A DNA stretch of 64,000 bases from Desulfocapsa sp. (GCA_016765495.1 JAESPV010000034.1:53345-117344), one strand, 5' to 3'. Numbered from the stretch's first letter, positions 19,368 to 28,022 are shown. Notes: generated from the sequence alone by a model not told the origin. Translations and numbers: made by a program.

Positions 19368-19388
19368 AATTCAGGGCGGCTCTTTTTT

Positions 19389-20219
19389 ATGAAAACACGC
19401 AGTAATTATATCGTTTGTATTCTCCTTCTTTTTGTTGGACTTACATGCATCGGATGTGCTCGACAGGATAATAGTGATTCTGCTTCCGTTGCGGAAATAC
19501 CGGAGAGGTCTGGCGATCTTGATGTACTGGACATGCTTTTAAGTGATGATTTCCTTGCTGAAGATATATTCTCTGACGAAGAATATAATGATCCATGGGA
19601 ACCTGTGAATCGGGTTTTCTTTGAGTTTAATGACACACTGTATTACTGGGTACTCAATCCTTTAAATAAAGCGTATACTGTAGCGTTACCAAGGGATTTT
19701 CGCCATTCTGTCGGGAATTTTTTCAACAATCTTGCCGCACCTATTCGCCTGGTGAATAACCTTCTGCAGTGGAAAATTGCAGATGCAGGGATCGTGCTGT
19801 CCAGATTTCTAATCAATACTACCCTGGGTGTCTATGGCTTTGGGGATCCTGCATTGATAGAATTTGGTCTTGAGCCTAAACCGGAGGATTTTGGGCAAAC
19901 TCTTGGGGTCTGGGGAGTTGGCGAAGGTATTTATCTCTGTCTTCCTGTTCTTGGGCCATTAACTGTACGGGACACTGCAGGATTTGCTGCAGATGCCTTT
20001 ATCCACCCAATGGTTTATTACGTGGATAATATATGGGTGAGTGGTGAGTATTATGCCTTGAGTCGCGTGAACTTACTTTCTCTGAATCCCGATGTGTATG
20101 AGGATTTGAAAAAGTATGCCTTGGATCCGTATGTTTCGATGCGTCAAGCCTACTTGGATTACAGAAGAACAATAACAAATGACGATACAATACAACAAAG
20201 AAGCGATAATCGATTGTAG
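19389..20219 (+). CDS. mlaA: MlaA/VacJ-family outer membrane lipoprotein
   Basis: This 276-residue lipoprotein has a lipobox CIGC (Cys about 24) and the VacJ domain: DPWEPVNRVFFEFNDTLYYWVLNP, then FFNNLAAPIRLVNNLLQ, and later GVYGFGDPA and LPVLGPLTVRDTAGFAAD. MlaA is the outer-membrane component that removes misplaced phospholipids from the outer leaflet. The N-terminal linker is acidic. In E. coli mlaA is unlinked from mlaFEDCB; here it is inside the operon. A remnant of a short inverted-repeat element touches the stop codon. Confidence 0.95.
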   Translation: MKTRSNYIVCILLLFVGLTCIGCARQDNSDSASVAEIPERSGDLDVLDMLLSDDFLAEDIFSDEEYNDPWEPVNRVFFEFNDTLYYWVLNPLNKAYTVALPRDFRHSVGNFFNNLAAPIRLVNNLLQWKIADAGIVLSRFLINTTLGVYGFGDPALIEFGLEPKPEDFGQTLGVWGVGEGIYLCLPVLGPLTVRDTAGFAADAFIHPMVYYVDNIWVSGEYYALSRVNLLSLNPDVYEDLKKYALDPYVSMRQAYLDYRRTITNDDTIQQRSDNRL

Positions 20220-20258
20220 GCTTCCTTGAAAAAATGCCTATTCTCGGACAGGTTCCTA
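20217..20258 (-). repeat. Remnant of family-B inverted-repeat element
   Basis: Read on the minus strand it begins TAGGAACCTGTCCGAGAATA, nearly the same as the end of the full element at 25770-25914. It ends in GGAAGCCTA, so short inverted ends remain although the interior is mostly gone. It overlaps the mlaA stop codon. Confidence 0.55.
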
Positions 20259-20368
20259 ACTCTTCGTTGATAGAAGAATGTTTCTCTAGCACCTGAATTT
20301 TGAGTGGAAATGCTTACTTTACCTTTCAGGTAACCTGTAGTTATGGTTGCTAATATGAGATAATTAAA

Positions 20369-20986
20369 ATGAATATACTTCGTGTTCTTTCCATTTCCCT
20401 GGTTCTGATTTTTTTGAGTGATGTGTCACTTTTAGCATCACCTGGTCCAACAGAAATATTAAAGCCCACCCTACAGGGTATGATAGATATAATGAAAGAT
20501 CCAGCCCTTGCTGGAATTGAGCAGAAAGTTCCAAGAAGAAAAAAAATAATGGCTATTGCTGCCCAGGGGTTTGATTTTGCCGAAATGTCAAAGTTGGTTC
20601 TTGGAAAGACATGGAGAAAAATAGATCAGCAACAGCGAACAAATTTTGAACAGCTTTTCACTAAACTTCTGGAAAACGCTTATATTGGAAAACTTGAAGG
20701 GTATAGTGGTCAAATAATTGAATATAAGGGTGAACGGATAAAAGGAAAAAAAGCTGCAGTTTCAACAGTGGTAAGAAGCCCAGAGGAGCCACCTCTTGCC
20801 GTGAATTATGTGATGATCAATGTGGACAGTCGTTGGCAGGTGTATGACATAAATATTGAAGGAGTAAGTCTTCTTAGAAATTATAGGGAACAGTTTAAAT
20901 CAATTCTCAGAAAAGATAAATTTGAAGGGTTGGTCAAGGTTATAGAGAAAAAAAATAAATCTTTTGAGAAAGAGGTTTCCAGGTAG
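20369..20986 (+). CDS. mlaC: MlaC/Ttg2D-family periplasmic phospholipid-binding protein
   Basis: This 205-residue protein has a signal peptide ending near SLLAS and the MlaC (Tgt2) domain. Visible segments are ILKPTLQGMIDIMKD, KIMAIAAQGFDFAEMSKLVLGKTWRK, then QIIEYKGERIKGKKAAVSTVV and VNYVMINVDSRWQVYDINIEGVSLLRNYREQF. It ferries phospholipid between MlaA and the MlaD ring. It follows mlaA by 149 bp, the only large gap in the operon. The next gene begins within its stop codon (TAGTG). Confidence 0.93.
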   Translation: MNILRVLSISLVLIFLSDVSLLASPGPTEILKPTLQGMIDIMKDPALAGIEQKVPRRKKIMAIAAQGFDFAEMSKLVLGKTWRKIDQQQRTNFEQLFTKLLENAYIGKLEGYSGQIIEYKGERIKGKKAAVSTVVRSPEEPPLAVNYVMINVDSRWQVYDINIEGVSLLRNYREQFKSILRKDKFEGLVKVIEKKNKSFEKEVSR

Positions 20987-21417
20987 TGGATGAATTCCTG
21001 TTGAAATTGGACATTCCCGATGATGCAAGGTGTGAGCTTGCTTCATTAGGTACAAAGAAAAGAATGATTTCGGGTGATGTCCTGTTTGATTACCACGATC
21101 CGGCCGGAGCGCTCTTTTTTGTACAAAAAGGCCGTCTGGCAGTACACAAATCCACAGGTTTTTTAGAGAAAATGCAAGTGATTGCCTTACTGGATCCTGG
21201 TGCTGTGATTGGTGAGGCGGCATTCCTGGATGGACACATTCGGAAAACACGAGTTACTGCCATCGAAGAGAGTGTCATTGTTTGTTTTGAAAAAAATGCT
21301 TTGAAAGCTTTTTGTCAGGAGTATCCTGCCAGTGGTTTTGTTTTTCTGGAATATCTTTTTTTGACTGCGACCTTACGATTGGAAAAAACCTCAGAGCGAC
21401 TGGCCCGCATTCTCTAA
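20986..21417 (+). CDS. Cyclic-nucleotide-binding-domain protein (single domain)
   Basis: This 143-residue protein consists of one cNMP-binding beta-roll. The sequence FFVQKGRLAVHK and the phosphate-binding cassette IGEAAFLDGHIRKTRVTA are recognisable, with Glu and Arg at the expected places. There is no helix-turn-helix, so it is not a Crp-type transcription factor. The start is GTG overlapping the mlaC stop by one base, which argues that it belongs to the Mla operon. Its partner and ligand are unknown; a role in tuning lipid transport is only a guess from position. Confidence 0.82.
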   Translation: MDEFLLKLDIPDDARCELASLGTKKRMISGDVLFDYHDPAGALFFVQKGRLAVHKSTGFLEKMQVIALLDPGAVIGEAAFLDGHIRKTRVTAIEESVIVCFEKNALKAFCQEYPASGFVFLEYLFLTATLRLEKTSERLARIL

Positions 21418-21590
21418 TTTTATTGAGTACCTTATATCGACTTTTTGTTTATCACCGGTGTTAGCAGGTCTTTTTCTGGTTTTTTTTCAGGCAGTTGAAT
21501 GGTTGAAATTTTTTTCTAGCCATAAGTTGAAAAATTGGGTATTTTAATCAGTTTCGTTTTCTTGTTTGAGACAATTTGTTGTAAAGGATA

Positions 21591-22094
21591 ATGGAAATTT
21601 TACTTACTGACATAAACAATAAGAACCATATCTTTAATCTTGATGAATCAATCCGATTCCCTGATGAAGGTGTGGAACTTAAAGCAGATATCAGGGCTAA
21701 GTTATCAATCAGTCAACAAAAAGATGATGCATTTAGCCTCTGTGGTGCTCTGAAAGCCCGAGTTGTTAGTTGCTGTGGTCGTTGTGGTAACCCCGTTCAG
21801 GTTGATATTGAACAGAATTTTCAATATCAGCTTTTGCTTGACGAAGAACCGCAAGTAGAGACTGAGCATGAATGCACCAATGAGGATTGTGAGTTGTTGT
21901 ATCTTGCAGAACCATTAATTGAGAGTAATGATATTTTGTTAGAGCAGCTTTTGCTGGCTCTGCCTGTACAAATGATTTGTGATGCTGACTGTAAGGGCTT
22001 ATGTGATCAGTGCGGTATCAATTTGAATAAAGAGAAATGTAGTTGCAGGGAGAGTAATCAAAATTCTCCTTTTGCAATATTGAAAGAATTATAG
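21591..22094 (+). CDS. yceD: YceD/DUF177 family protein
   Basis: This 167-residue protein belongs to the DUF177 family, usually encoded just before rpmF as here and linked to 23S rRNA accumulation. It has cysteine pairs (CCGRCG near 63, then [13 protein letters not shown] and CSC near the C-terminus) that look metal-binding. AAAGGATA precedes the ATG. The rpmF start follows after 56 bp. Its position at the head of the rpmF-plsX-fab cluster is conserved in many bacteria. Confidence 0.9.
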   Translation: MEILLTDINNKNHIFNLDESIRFPDEGVELKADIRAKLSISQQKDDAFSLCGALKARVVSCCGRCGNPVQVDIEQNFQYQLLLDEEPQVETEHECTNEDCELLYLAEPLIESNDILLEQLLLALPVQMICDADCKGLCDQCGINLNKEKCSCRESNQNSPFAILKEL

Positions 22095-22150
22095 AAAAAG
22101 TAGACAACTTTTGTCGCAAATGCGACATTGTATTTATCGGAGGATATATC

Positions 22151-22339
22151 ATGGCTGTACCCAAAAGAAGACATTCACGTTCCCGTACCCGTAAAAGAAG
22201 ATCCCACGATGCTTTAACTGCACCAGGGATTTCCACCTGTTCAGAGTGCAGTGAGCCCAAAATGCCTCACCGTATATGCCCAAGTTGCGGGATGTACAAA
22301 GGCCGTTCTGTTTATAGCCTAGACGCAGAAGTAGAGTAG
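22151..22339 (+). CDS. rpmF: 50S ribosomal protein L32
   Basis: This 62-residue protein is a clear L32: [17 protein letters not shown] at the start, and a four-cysteine zinc ribbon ([18 protein letters not shown]) in the middle. L32 belongs to the large ribosomal subunit. A strong ribosome site GGAGG lies before the ATG. It is followed by plsX after 10 bp, the usual order. Confidence 0.98.
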   Translation: MAVPKRRHSRSRTRKRRSHDALTAPGISTCSECSEPKMPHRICPSCGMYKGRSVYSLDAEVE

Positions 22340-22349
22340 GACGTTTACC

Positions 22350-23369
22350 ATGCGTATTGCCTTGGATGCCATGGGGGGTGACCATGGGCCTGATGAGCAG
22401 ATATCCGGGGCAATACAGGCTCTGGAGGAAACTGATCTGCTACTGACCCTGGTAGGGGATAAATCTTCCATTCAGGCCTGCCTGGACAGGCTGGCGCCTG
22501 ATTCTGCTCTTCTTGCCAGGCTACAGATTGCTCATGCTTCTGAAGTGGTTGAAATGGGGGAATCCCCTGTGGACGCTATCCGAAAGAAAAAAGGTTCATC
22601 CGTTATGGTCGCCTTTGATCTTGTCAAAAAAGGTGAGGCCGTGGCTGTTGTCAGTGCCGGAAATTCCGGAGCCACATTGGCTGCTGCCATCCGCAAACTC
22701 GGACGTTTAAAAAATGTTTCCCGCCCTGGCATTGCCAACGCTTTTCCCACCCTTAAAAAACCTGTAGTGATGATGGATCTTGGTGCGAATGTTGATTGTC
22801 GCCCCCAGCACCTTTTTGAATTTGCCATTATGGGGTCTGCTTTCGCCAGTGTTTTTGAAATTGAATCTCCCAGGATTGGTATTTTAAGTATTGGCACAGA
22901 AAGCGGTAAGGGAAACATTTTAGTGAAAGAAGCCTATGAAATGCTGGCAAACAGTTCACTTAATTTTGTCGGCAATGTAGAAGGAAGAGATATCTTTCAA
23001 GGCGATGTTGATGTAATTGTCTGTGATGGCTTTGTGGGAAATATTTGTTTAAAAGTCAGCGAAGGTCTGGTTGAAGCAGCAACGGAAATGATTCGTGAAG
23101 GAATCATGAGTTCTTTTAAGGCAAAGATTGGCTATTTTCTGGCAAGATCTGTATTTCGGAAATTTAAGAAACGGCTTGATTATGCTGAATATGGCGGGGC
23201 TCCATTGCTTGGGATTAATGGAACTGGGATTATTTGTCATGGGAAATCCAATGGTGTTGCTATCAAAAATGCCATTATTGAAGCGGGAAAAATTGTGGAA
23301 AATAAGGTGAACGAAAGAATCACAGAAAGCCTTGCCCAGAACCTTCCCGTGTCAGTGGAGCGTAAATAA
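22350..23369 (+). CDS. plsX: Phosphate acyltransferase PlsX
   Basis: This 339-residue enzyme makes acyl-phosphate from acyl-ACP, the first step of phosphatidic acid synthesis in the PlsX/PlsY route. It shows the opening MRIALDAMGGDHGP, the SAGNSGATLAA segment and the VCDGFVGNICLKVSEG segment. The length is typical. The fabH ATG overlaps its stop by one base (TAATG), so the two are translationally coupled. It is a peripheral membrane protein in characterised cases. Confidence 0.97.
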   Translation: MRIALDAMGGDHGPDEQISGAIQALEETDLLLTLVGDKSSIQACLDRLAPDSALLARLQIAHASEVVEMGESPVDAIRKKKGSSVMVAFDLVKKGEAVAVVSAGNSGATLAAAIRKLGRLKNVSRPGIANAFPTLKKPVVMMDLGANVDCRPQHLFEFAIMGSAFASVFEIESPRIGILSIGTESGKGNILVKEAYEMLANSSLNFVGNVEGRDIFQGDVDVIVCDGFVGNICLKVSEGLVEAATEMIREGIMSSFKAKIGYFLARSVFRKFKKRLDYAEYGGAPLLGINGTGIICHGKSNGVAIKNAIIEAGKIVENKVNERITESLAQNLPVSVERK

Positions 23370-24343
23370 TGGGTACGGTTATACTTGGAACCGGTTCTTG
23401 CCTTCCTGAAAAAAGACTTTCCAATCATGATTTGGAAAAATTGGTGGAAACCAGTGATGAATGGATTCTTAGTCGAACCGGTATTTCCACTCGCCGTATA
23501 AGTGGTAAAGGGGAAGAAGCGTTTCAGCTTGGAACTACCGCTGCAAGAAAAGCCATGGCCATGGCAAATGTTTCTGTCGATGAGATTGATCTTATCATTG
23601 TTGCCACCATGAGTTCACATATGACCATGCCCTCATGTGCCTGTTTTATTCAAAAAGAGTTGGGTGCTGACAATGCTTTTGCCTACGATGTTAATGCCGC
23701 TTGTTCAGGATTTCTTTTTGCTCTTGACAGTGGTGATAAATTTCTTCGTGTGGAGCAGAACAAGAAAATACTGGTAATTGGCACAGAAACATTGTCGAGC
23801 AGAACAGACTGGAAAGACAGGAATACCTGTATTTTGTTTGGTGATGGTGCAGGTGCTGTGGTTCTTGAATATAAGGAAGAAGAGAGAGGGGTTGTGGCTT
23901 CAAATCTTTTTTCCGATGGTACTCTTTGGAATCTTCTCTATATGCATGCTGCTTCATCGTCTAACCCTGAGCTTGAACAACCAGACAATCCAGGGGTTCA
24001 TATTCTGATGGAAGGCAGGGAAGTTTTTAAATATGCAGTTAAGGCAATGGAAGCAGCGATTAATGATTTGCTTATACGTGAAAATATTGAAATGGATTCA
24101 ATAGACTTGATGATCCCTCATCAGGCAAACATTCGTATACTCAAAAAACTGGTCTCACGCCTTGGCATCAACCAGGAAAAAGTGTTCATAAACGTACAGA
24201 AATATGGTAACACATCAGCGGCTTCAATTCCCATTGCACTCGATGAAGCAAACCGTGAAGGCCGATTAAAACGTGGAGATTTACTGTTAGTTTGCTCCTT
24301 TGGTGGCGGGTTTACCTGGGGAGCCTCTTTGCTCAGGTGGTAA
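23369..24343 (+). CDS. fabH: Beta-ketoacyl-ACP synthase III
   Basis: This 324-residue enzyme condenses acetyl-CoA with malonyl-ACP to start fatty-acid elongation. The catalytic triad is visible: Cys in VNAACSGFLFAL (about 112), His in IPHQANIRIL (about 250) and Asn in YGNTSAASIPIAL (about 280). GGGFTWGA near the end is also typical. It is coupled to plsX by a one-base overlap. An inverted-repeat element begins directly after its stop codon. Confidence 0.97.
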   Translation: MGTVILGTGSCLPEKRLSNHDLEKLVETSDEWILSRTGISTRRISGKGEEAFQLGTTAARKAMAMANVSVDEIDLIIVATMSSHMTMPSCACFIQKELGADNAFAYDVNAACSGFLFALDSGDKFLRVEQNKKILVIGTETLSSRTDWKDRNTCILFGDGAGAVVLEYKEEERGVVASNLFSDGTLWNLLYMHAASSSNPELEQPDNPGVHILMEGREVFKYAVKAMEAAINDLLIRENIEMDSIDLMIPHQANIRILKKLVSRLGINQEKVFINVQKYGNTSAASIPIALDEANREGRLKRGDLLLVCSFGGGFTWGASLLRW

Positions 24344-24522
24344 AGAACGTACACGAAATAACTTGAACATCTCGGAGTCTGTGCTTACCTGTTTGCCCTT
24401 TATTCCACCACCTTGTCTTTGAAAAAATATCACGTATCGGTAGTAGACAAGGTTTGTTCAAGTACAGGAGGGGGCCAGAAAATTGCGGCGCAGTATGCTC
24501 AACTTAGTTCGTTCCCGTTCCT
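24344..24522 (+). mobile_element. Family-A MITE-like element, copy A1
   Basis: This about 179-bp non-coding element fills the gap between fabH and the acyl-CoA dehydrogenase gene. Its ends are inverted: AGAACGTACACGAAATAA on the left and TTCGTTCCCGTTCCT on the right. The same ends and much of the interior (for example CGGAGTCTG then TTACCT) recur at 28791, 37170 and, inverted, 25691. No transposase is encoded. The right end lies 7 bases before the ribosome site of the next gene. Confidence 0.8.
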
Positions 24523-24536
24523 AAACAGGAGAAACA

Positions 24537-25691
24537 ATGGATTATTTTCTTACAGAAGAACAGAGCATGATTGTGGAGATTGCCAAGCAGATTACTGACG
24601 AGCAGATCATCCCTAAGCGTGCAGAGTTAGATGAAAATGATGAATTTCCTCGTAAAATTCTGGAAAACATCGGTAAGGCTGATCTTTTTGGTGTACCGAT
24701 TCCTGAAGAGTATGGTGGCTTTGGCGGAGGGTGCTTTGATATAGTTCTTGCACTCGAACAACTTGGTCGTGGCTGCATTGGAGTCGCCACTGCTTTCGCT
24801 GCAAGTGCTCTTGGAGTTTATCCCATCATTATTTCTGGATCTGACGAGATGAAGCAGAAGTATTTACCGGGTGTTGCAGAGGGTAAAAAGTTTGCCGCAT
24901 TTGGGCTTACCGAGGCCAATGCAGGGTCAGATGCCTCAGGGATCCAGACAACAGCTGTGCTTGACGGTGATGAGTATGTTTTAAACGGTACCAAACAATG
25001 GATTACCAATGGAGGCGAGGCCCAGATATACTCAGTGGTCGCTATCACCGATAGATCAAGGGGTGCTCGTGGTGCGTCCATATTTGTTGTGGAAGACAGT
25101 GATGTCGGTTTTTCATGTGGTCCCAAAGAAAAGAAAATGGGGATTCGTGCTTCATCAACCACAGAACTCATTTTTAAAGACTGTAGAATTCCCAAGGATA
25201 GACTTATTGGTCGTCAAGGGACAGGTTTTATAACTGTGATGAAAACGCTTGACTCCTCCCGTCCAGGGATTGCAGCGCTTGGCCTTGGCATCGGGCAGGC
25301 TTGTATTGATGAAGCGACAACGTATGCCAAGCAAAGAGTTCAGTTTAATAAGCCTATTATAGGCTTTCAGGCAGTTCAGCATATCCTTGCTGATATGGCC
25401 ATCCAACTTGAGGCTTCCAGGGCTCTTGTTTATGCATCTGCAAAACATATTGACGCTCATCCGAAAGATATGTCAAAAGTATCTTCCATGTGTAAAGTAA
25501 TGGCAACGGACATGGCGATGAAAGTGAGTACTGATGCTGTTCAGGTCATGGGTGGATACGGTTATATGCGTGAATATCCCGTTGAAAAAATGATGCGTGA
25601 TGCCAAAATCCTGCAAATTTATGAGGGAACCAATCAGGTACAGAGAAATGTGATTGGCCAGGAACTCAATAAGGAATATTCCAGGAAATAA
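24537..25691 (+). CDS. Acyl-CoA dehydrogenase
   Basis: This 384-residue FAD enzyme belongs to the short/medium-chain acyl-CoA dehydrogenase family and introduces a trans-2 double bond, giving electrons to ETF. It has FGLTEANAGSDA with the flavin-contacting region, WITNGGEAQIY, and near the C-terminus VQVMGGYGYMREYPVEKMMRDAKI. The catalytic-base motif IYEGTNQVQR follows (Glu about 367). AGGAG precedes the ATG. It is followed by etfB and etfA after an inverted repeat element, so the three probably work together. The acyl chain specificity cannot be stated. Confidence 0.94.
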   Translation: MDYFLTEEQSMIVEIAKQITDEQIIPKRAELDENDEFPRKILENIGKADLFGVPIPEEYGGFGGGCFDIVLALEQLGRGCIGVATAFAASALGVYPIIISGSDEMKQKYLPGVAEGKKFAAFGLTEANAGSDASGIQTTAVLDGDEYVLNGTKQWITNGGEAQIYSVVAITDRSRGARGASIFVVEDSDVGFSCGPKEKKMGIRASSTTELIFKDCRIPKDRLIGRQGTGFITVMKTLDSSRPGIAALGLGIGQACIDEATTYAKQRVQFNKPIIGFQAVQHILADMAIQLEASRALVYASAKHIDAHPKDMSKVSSMCKVMATDMAMKVSTDAVQVMGGYGYMREYPVEKMMRDAKILQIYEGTNQVQRNVIGQELNKEYSRK

Positions 25692-26003
25692 GGAACGGGA
25701 ACGAAAATAAGTTAAGCGTATTGCGTGGCCATTTTTTTTGCAACCTGTACTTGAAAGAACTAAGCGTACTAGGAGCTTGTCCGAGAATAGCAATTTTTGC
25801 TCAAATCGAGGCATTTGAGAAATTTTACCGCAGGCATATAGTTGATATTCCGAGGATACAATTTTGCAAATAACGAAGAGTTGGGGGAAAAGGGCATTCT
25901 CGGACACGCTCCTAGCCTGTATGTAACATTTTCTCAAGTACAAAAGGTAAGCAGGTAGGTAGACGCAGACTCCGAAATGTTCAAGTTGTTTCGTGTACAT
26001 TCC
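25691..26003 (-). mobile_element. Family-A MITE-like element, copy A2, split by a family-B element
   Basis: Read on the minus strand this is an A-type copy beginning GGAATGTACACGAAACAAC and ending TTTTCGTTCCCGTTCC, with interior matches (CGGAGTCTGCGT, GTTACATACAGG) to copy A4 at 37170. A 145-bp family-B element (25770-25914) interrupts it just after GTTACATACAGG. It fills the whole gap between the dehydrogenase stop and 24 bp before etfB. Confidence 0.8.
25770..25914 (+). mobile_element. Family-B MITE-like element, copy B1, nested in A2
   Basis: The element is bounded by TAGGAGCTTGTCCGAGAAT on the left and ATTCTCGGACACGCTCCTA on the right, about 17 of 19 terminal positions inverted-complementary. 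TA stands at both outer edges, compatible with a TA target duplication. The interior has no reading frame of note. Insertion inside A2 shows it moved after A2. Confidence 0.8.
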
Positions 26004-26026
26004 CAGAACTCTATTCTTTTATTATT

Positions 26027-26805
26027 ATGAAGATCATTGTCTGTATAAAACAGGTTCCTGATGCTAAGGATGTTCGTCTCGACCCTGAGACGAATACATT
26101 GGCTCGTGAAGGTGTGCAGTCTATTATGAACCCCTATGACCAGCATGCTGTTGAAGAGGCTGTGGCCCTGAAAGAACAGCTTGGCGGAGAAGTTACTGTG
26201 CTCAGCATGGGACCACCCCAGGCTGAAGAGGTTCTTAAACAGGCAATTTCCTGTGGTGCTGATAATGGAGTACTGGTATCAGATCGTGCTTTTGCCGGTG
26301 CCGATACCTGGGCCACATCCTATACTCTTGCCAAGGCTGTTGAGAGAATCGGAAATTTTGACCTGATTCTCTGTGGTAAACAGGCGATCGATGGTGATAC
26401 CGCGCAAGTTGGCCCGGAACTCGCAATGCAGCTCAATATTCCGTTTGTCACCTGCGTTCAAAAAATACGTACGGCAAGCGATACAGAGCTTGTTATGGAA
26501 CGAATGATGGATGATGGCTATGATGTACTTGCAGTTAATTATCCTATGCTATTGACCGTTGTAAAAAATATTAATCAGCCTCGCGTACCATCTCTTAAAG
26601 GAAAAATGAAGGCCAGGAAGGCTGAAATTAGAGTTTTTTCCGCTGAAGATGTTGGTGCTGATTCAAAAAAATCGGATTAGCAGGTTCACCCACTCAGGTT
26701 GTCGATGTTTTTCCTCCACCACTTCGTGGTGAACGATCTCTTTTAACCGGAACCATTGATGAACAGGTTGAACAGTTGGTTGCAAAACTTACTGTCTATC
26801 TTTAG
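26027..26805 (+). CDS. etfB: Electron transfer flavoprotein beta subunit, with internal -1 frameshift
   Basis: The zero frame runs from ATG 26027 to a stop at 26678-26680 (217 residues), too short for EtfB. The missing C-terminus continues in the -1 frame: from base 26671 it reads KIGLAGSPTQVVDVFPPPL and on to the stop at 26803-26805. The joined protein would be 259 residues, the normal size. The switch point is seven A (26665-26671) in the exact phase A AAA AAA. EtfB binds AMP and, with EtfA, FAD, and carries electrons from acyl-CoA dehydrogenase. No clear ribosome site precedes the ATG. A sequencing error, a mutation or programmed frameshifting are all possible. Confidence 0.9.
26665..26671 (+). 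other. A AAA AAA slippery heptamer in etfB
   Basis: Seven consecutive A residues follow the codon phase TC-A AAA AAA-TCG, the canonical X XXY YYZ arrangement for -1 ribosomal slippage. Slipping back one base here restores a complete EtfB. A small hairpin CACCAC-TTC-GTGGTG lies some 45 bases downstream, farther than usual stimulators. Confidence 0.7.
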
Positions 26806-26828
26806 CCAGACAGGAGAAATACAAAATC

Positions 26829-28022
26829 ATGCTGATTGTTGATGGTGAGCTGTGTATTGGCTGTGGAGCTTGTGAAGAAAGCTGTGCTTTTGCAGCCATT
26901 GAAGTTGTTGATGGCATCGCAGTCGTAGGAGATGCCTGTACACTTTGCGGGAAATGTGTCGATAGCTGTGAAGTTGAGGCCCTGAGAATTGAAGGGGCCG
27001 AAAAAAGTGTGAAAATGGACCTTGCCAGCTGGAGCGGAGTTTGGGTTTATTGTGAATTCAGAGCAGGAAAATTGGCAGGGGTATCACTTGAGCTTCTTGG
27101 CATTGGACGTAAACTTGCAGATGCCCGGGGAGTAAAACTTTCTGCTGTTTTGATTGGTAGTAACACTGAGAATACGGCAAAAATACTGATAGCTCATGGT
27201 GCAGATATTGTGTATCGGGCTGACAATGAAGCCTTGAACTATTTCACCGATGAGACGTATGGAGCAGTGTTGACAGATTTGATCCAACAGCATAAACCCG
27301 AAGTTGTGCTGGCTGGTGCCACTGCTATTGGTCGTTCCTTTATCCCCGGTGTTGCCTGTACACTCGGTGCAGGGCTCACAGCCGATTGTACTCAGCTTGA
27401 TACTCGAACAGATGACGGTGCATTGTTACAAACAAGGCCAGCGTTTGGCGGCAATATTATGGCGACGATCGAATGTCCGAATTCGAGACCACAGATGTCC
27501 ACGGTACGGCCTAAAGTGATGAAGGAACTTGAGTATGATGAAAGCCGAAAAGGTGAGATTATAGATGTAAAACTTCAGCCTGCCATGTTGCAATCCAGGG
27601 TTCGGGTCATTGAGTCAGTTATTGCAGAGCAGGATGATGTGAATATCCATGAATCTGATATTCTTGTTGGTGGTGGCCGTGGGCTTGATAGTGAAAAAGG
27701 TTTCAAACTTATCCGTGAACTTGCTGCAAGTTTGAATGGTTCAGTAGCTGCCAGTCGTGCTGCTGTGGATGCCGGATGGATAGGTTATCCCCACCAGGTT
27801 GGACAGACTGGTAAAACAGTGGCTCCCAAGTTATATATAGCCTGTGGTATTTCCGGTGCCATTCAGCATGTTGCCGGAATGCAGTCAGCTGAAACCATAG
27901 TTGCTATTAACCGGGACAAGAATGCTCCAATCTTTGATGTTGCAGATTTTGGAATTGTGGGAGATCTGTTTGAGATTCTACCCAAGCTTATAAGTAAAAT
28001 TGAAGGACATCGACAATCATGA
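26829..28022 (+). CDS. etfA: Electron transfer flavoprotein alpha subunit with N-terminal ferredoxin domain
   Basis: This 397-residue protein has two [4Fe-4S] motifs in residues 1-60 (CIGCGACEESC and CTLCGKCVDSC). They are followed by the usual EtfA Rossmann domain and the C-terminal FAD domain (GYPHQVGQTGKTVAPKLYIACGISGAIQH, then INRDKNAPIFDVADFGIVGD). Plain EtfA is about 315 residues, so the ferredoxin domain is an addition seen in several anaerobes and may exchange electrons with ferredoxin or a membrane partner. AGGAG precedes the ATG. It overlaps fabG by 4 bp. Confidence 0.95.
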   Translation: MLIVDGELCIGCGACEESCAFAAIEVVDGIAVVGDACTLCGKCVDSCEVEALRIEGAEKSVKMDLASWSGVWVYCEFRAGKLAGVSLELLGIGRKLADARGVKLSAVLIGSNTENTAKILIAHGADIVYRADNEALNYFTDETYGAVLTDLIQQHKPEVVLAGATAIGRSFIPGVACTLGAGLTADCTQLDTRTDDGALLQTRPAFGGNIMATIECPNSRPQMSTVRPKVMKELEYDESRKGEIIDVKLQPAMLQSRVRVIESVIAEQDDVNIHESDILVGGGRGLDSEKGFKLIRELAASLNGSVAASRAAVDAGWIGYPHQVGQTGKTVAPKLYIACGISGAIQHVAGMQSAETIVAINRDKNAPIFDVADFGIVGDLFEILPKLISKIEGHRQS

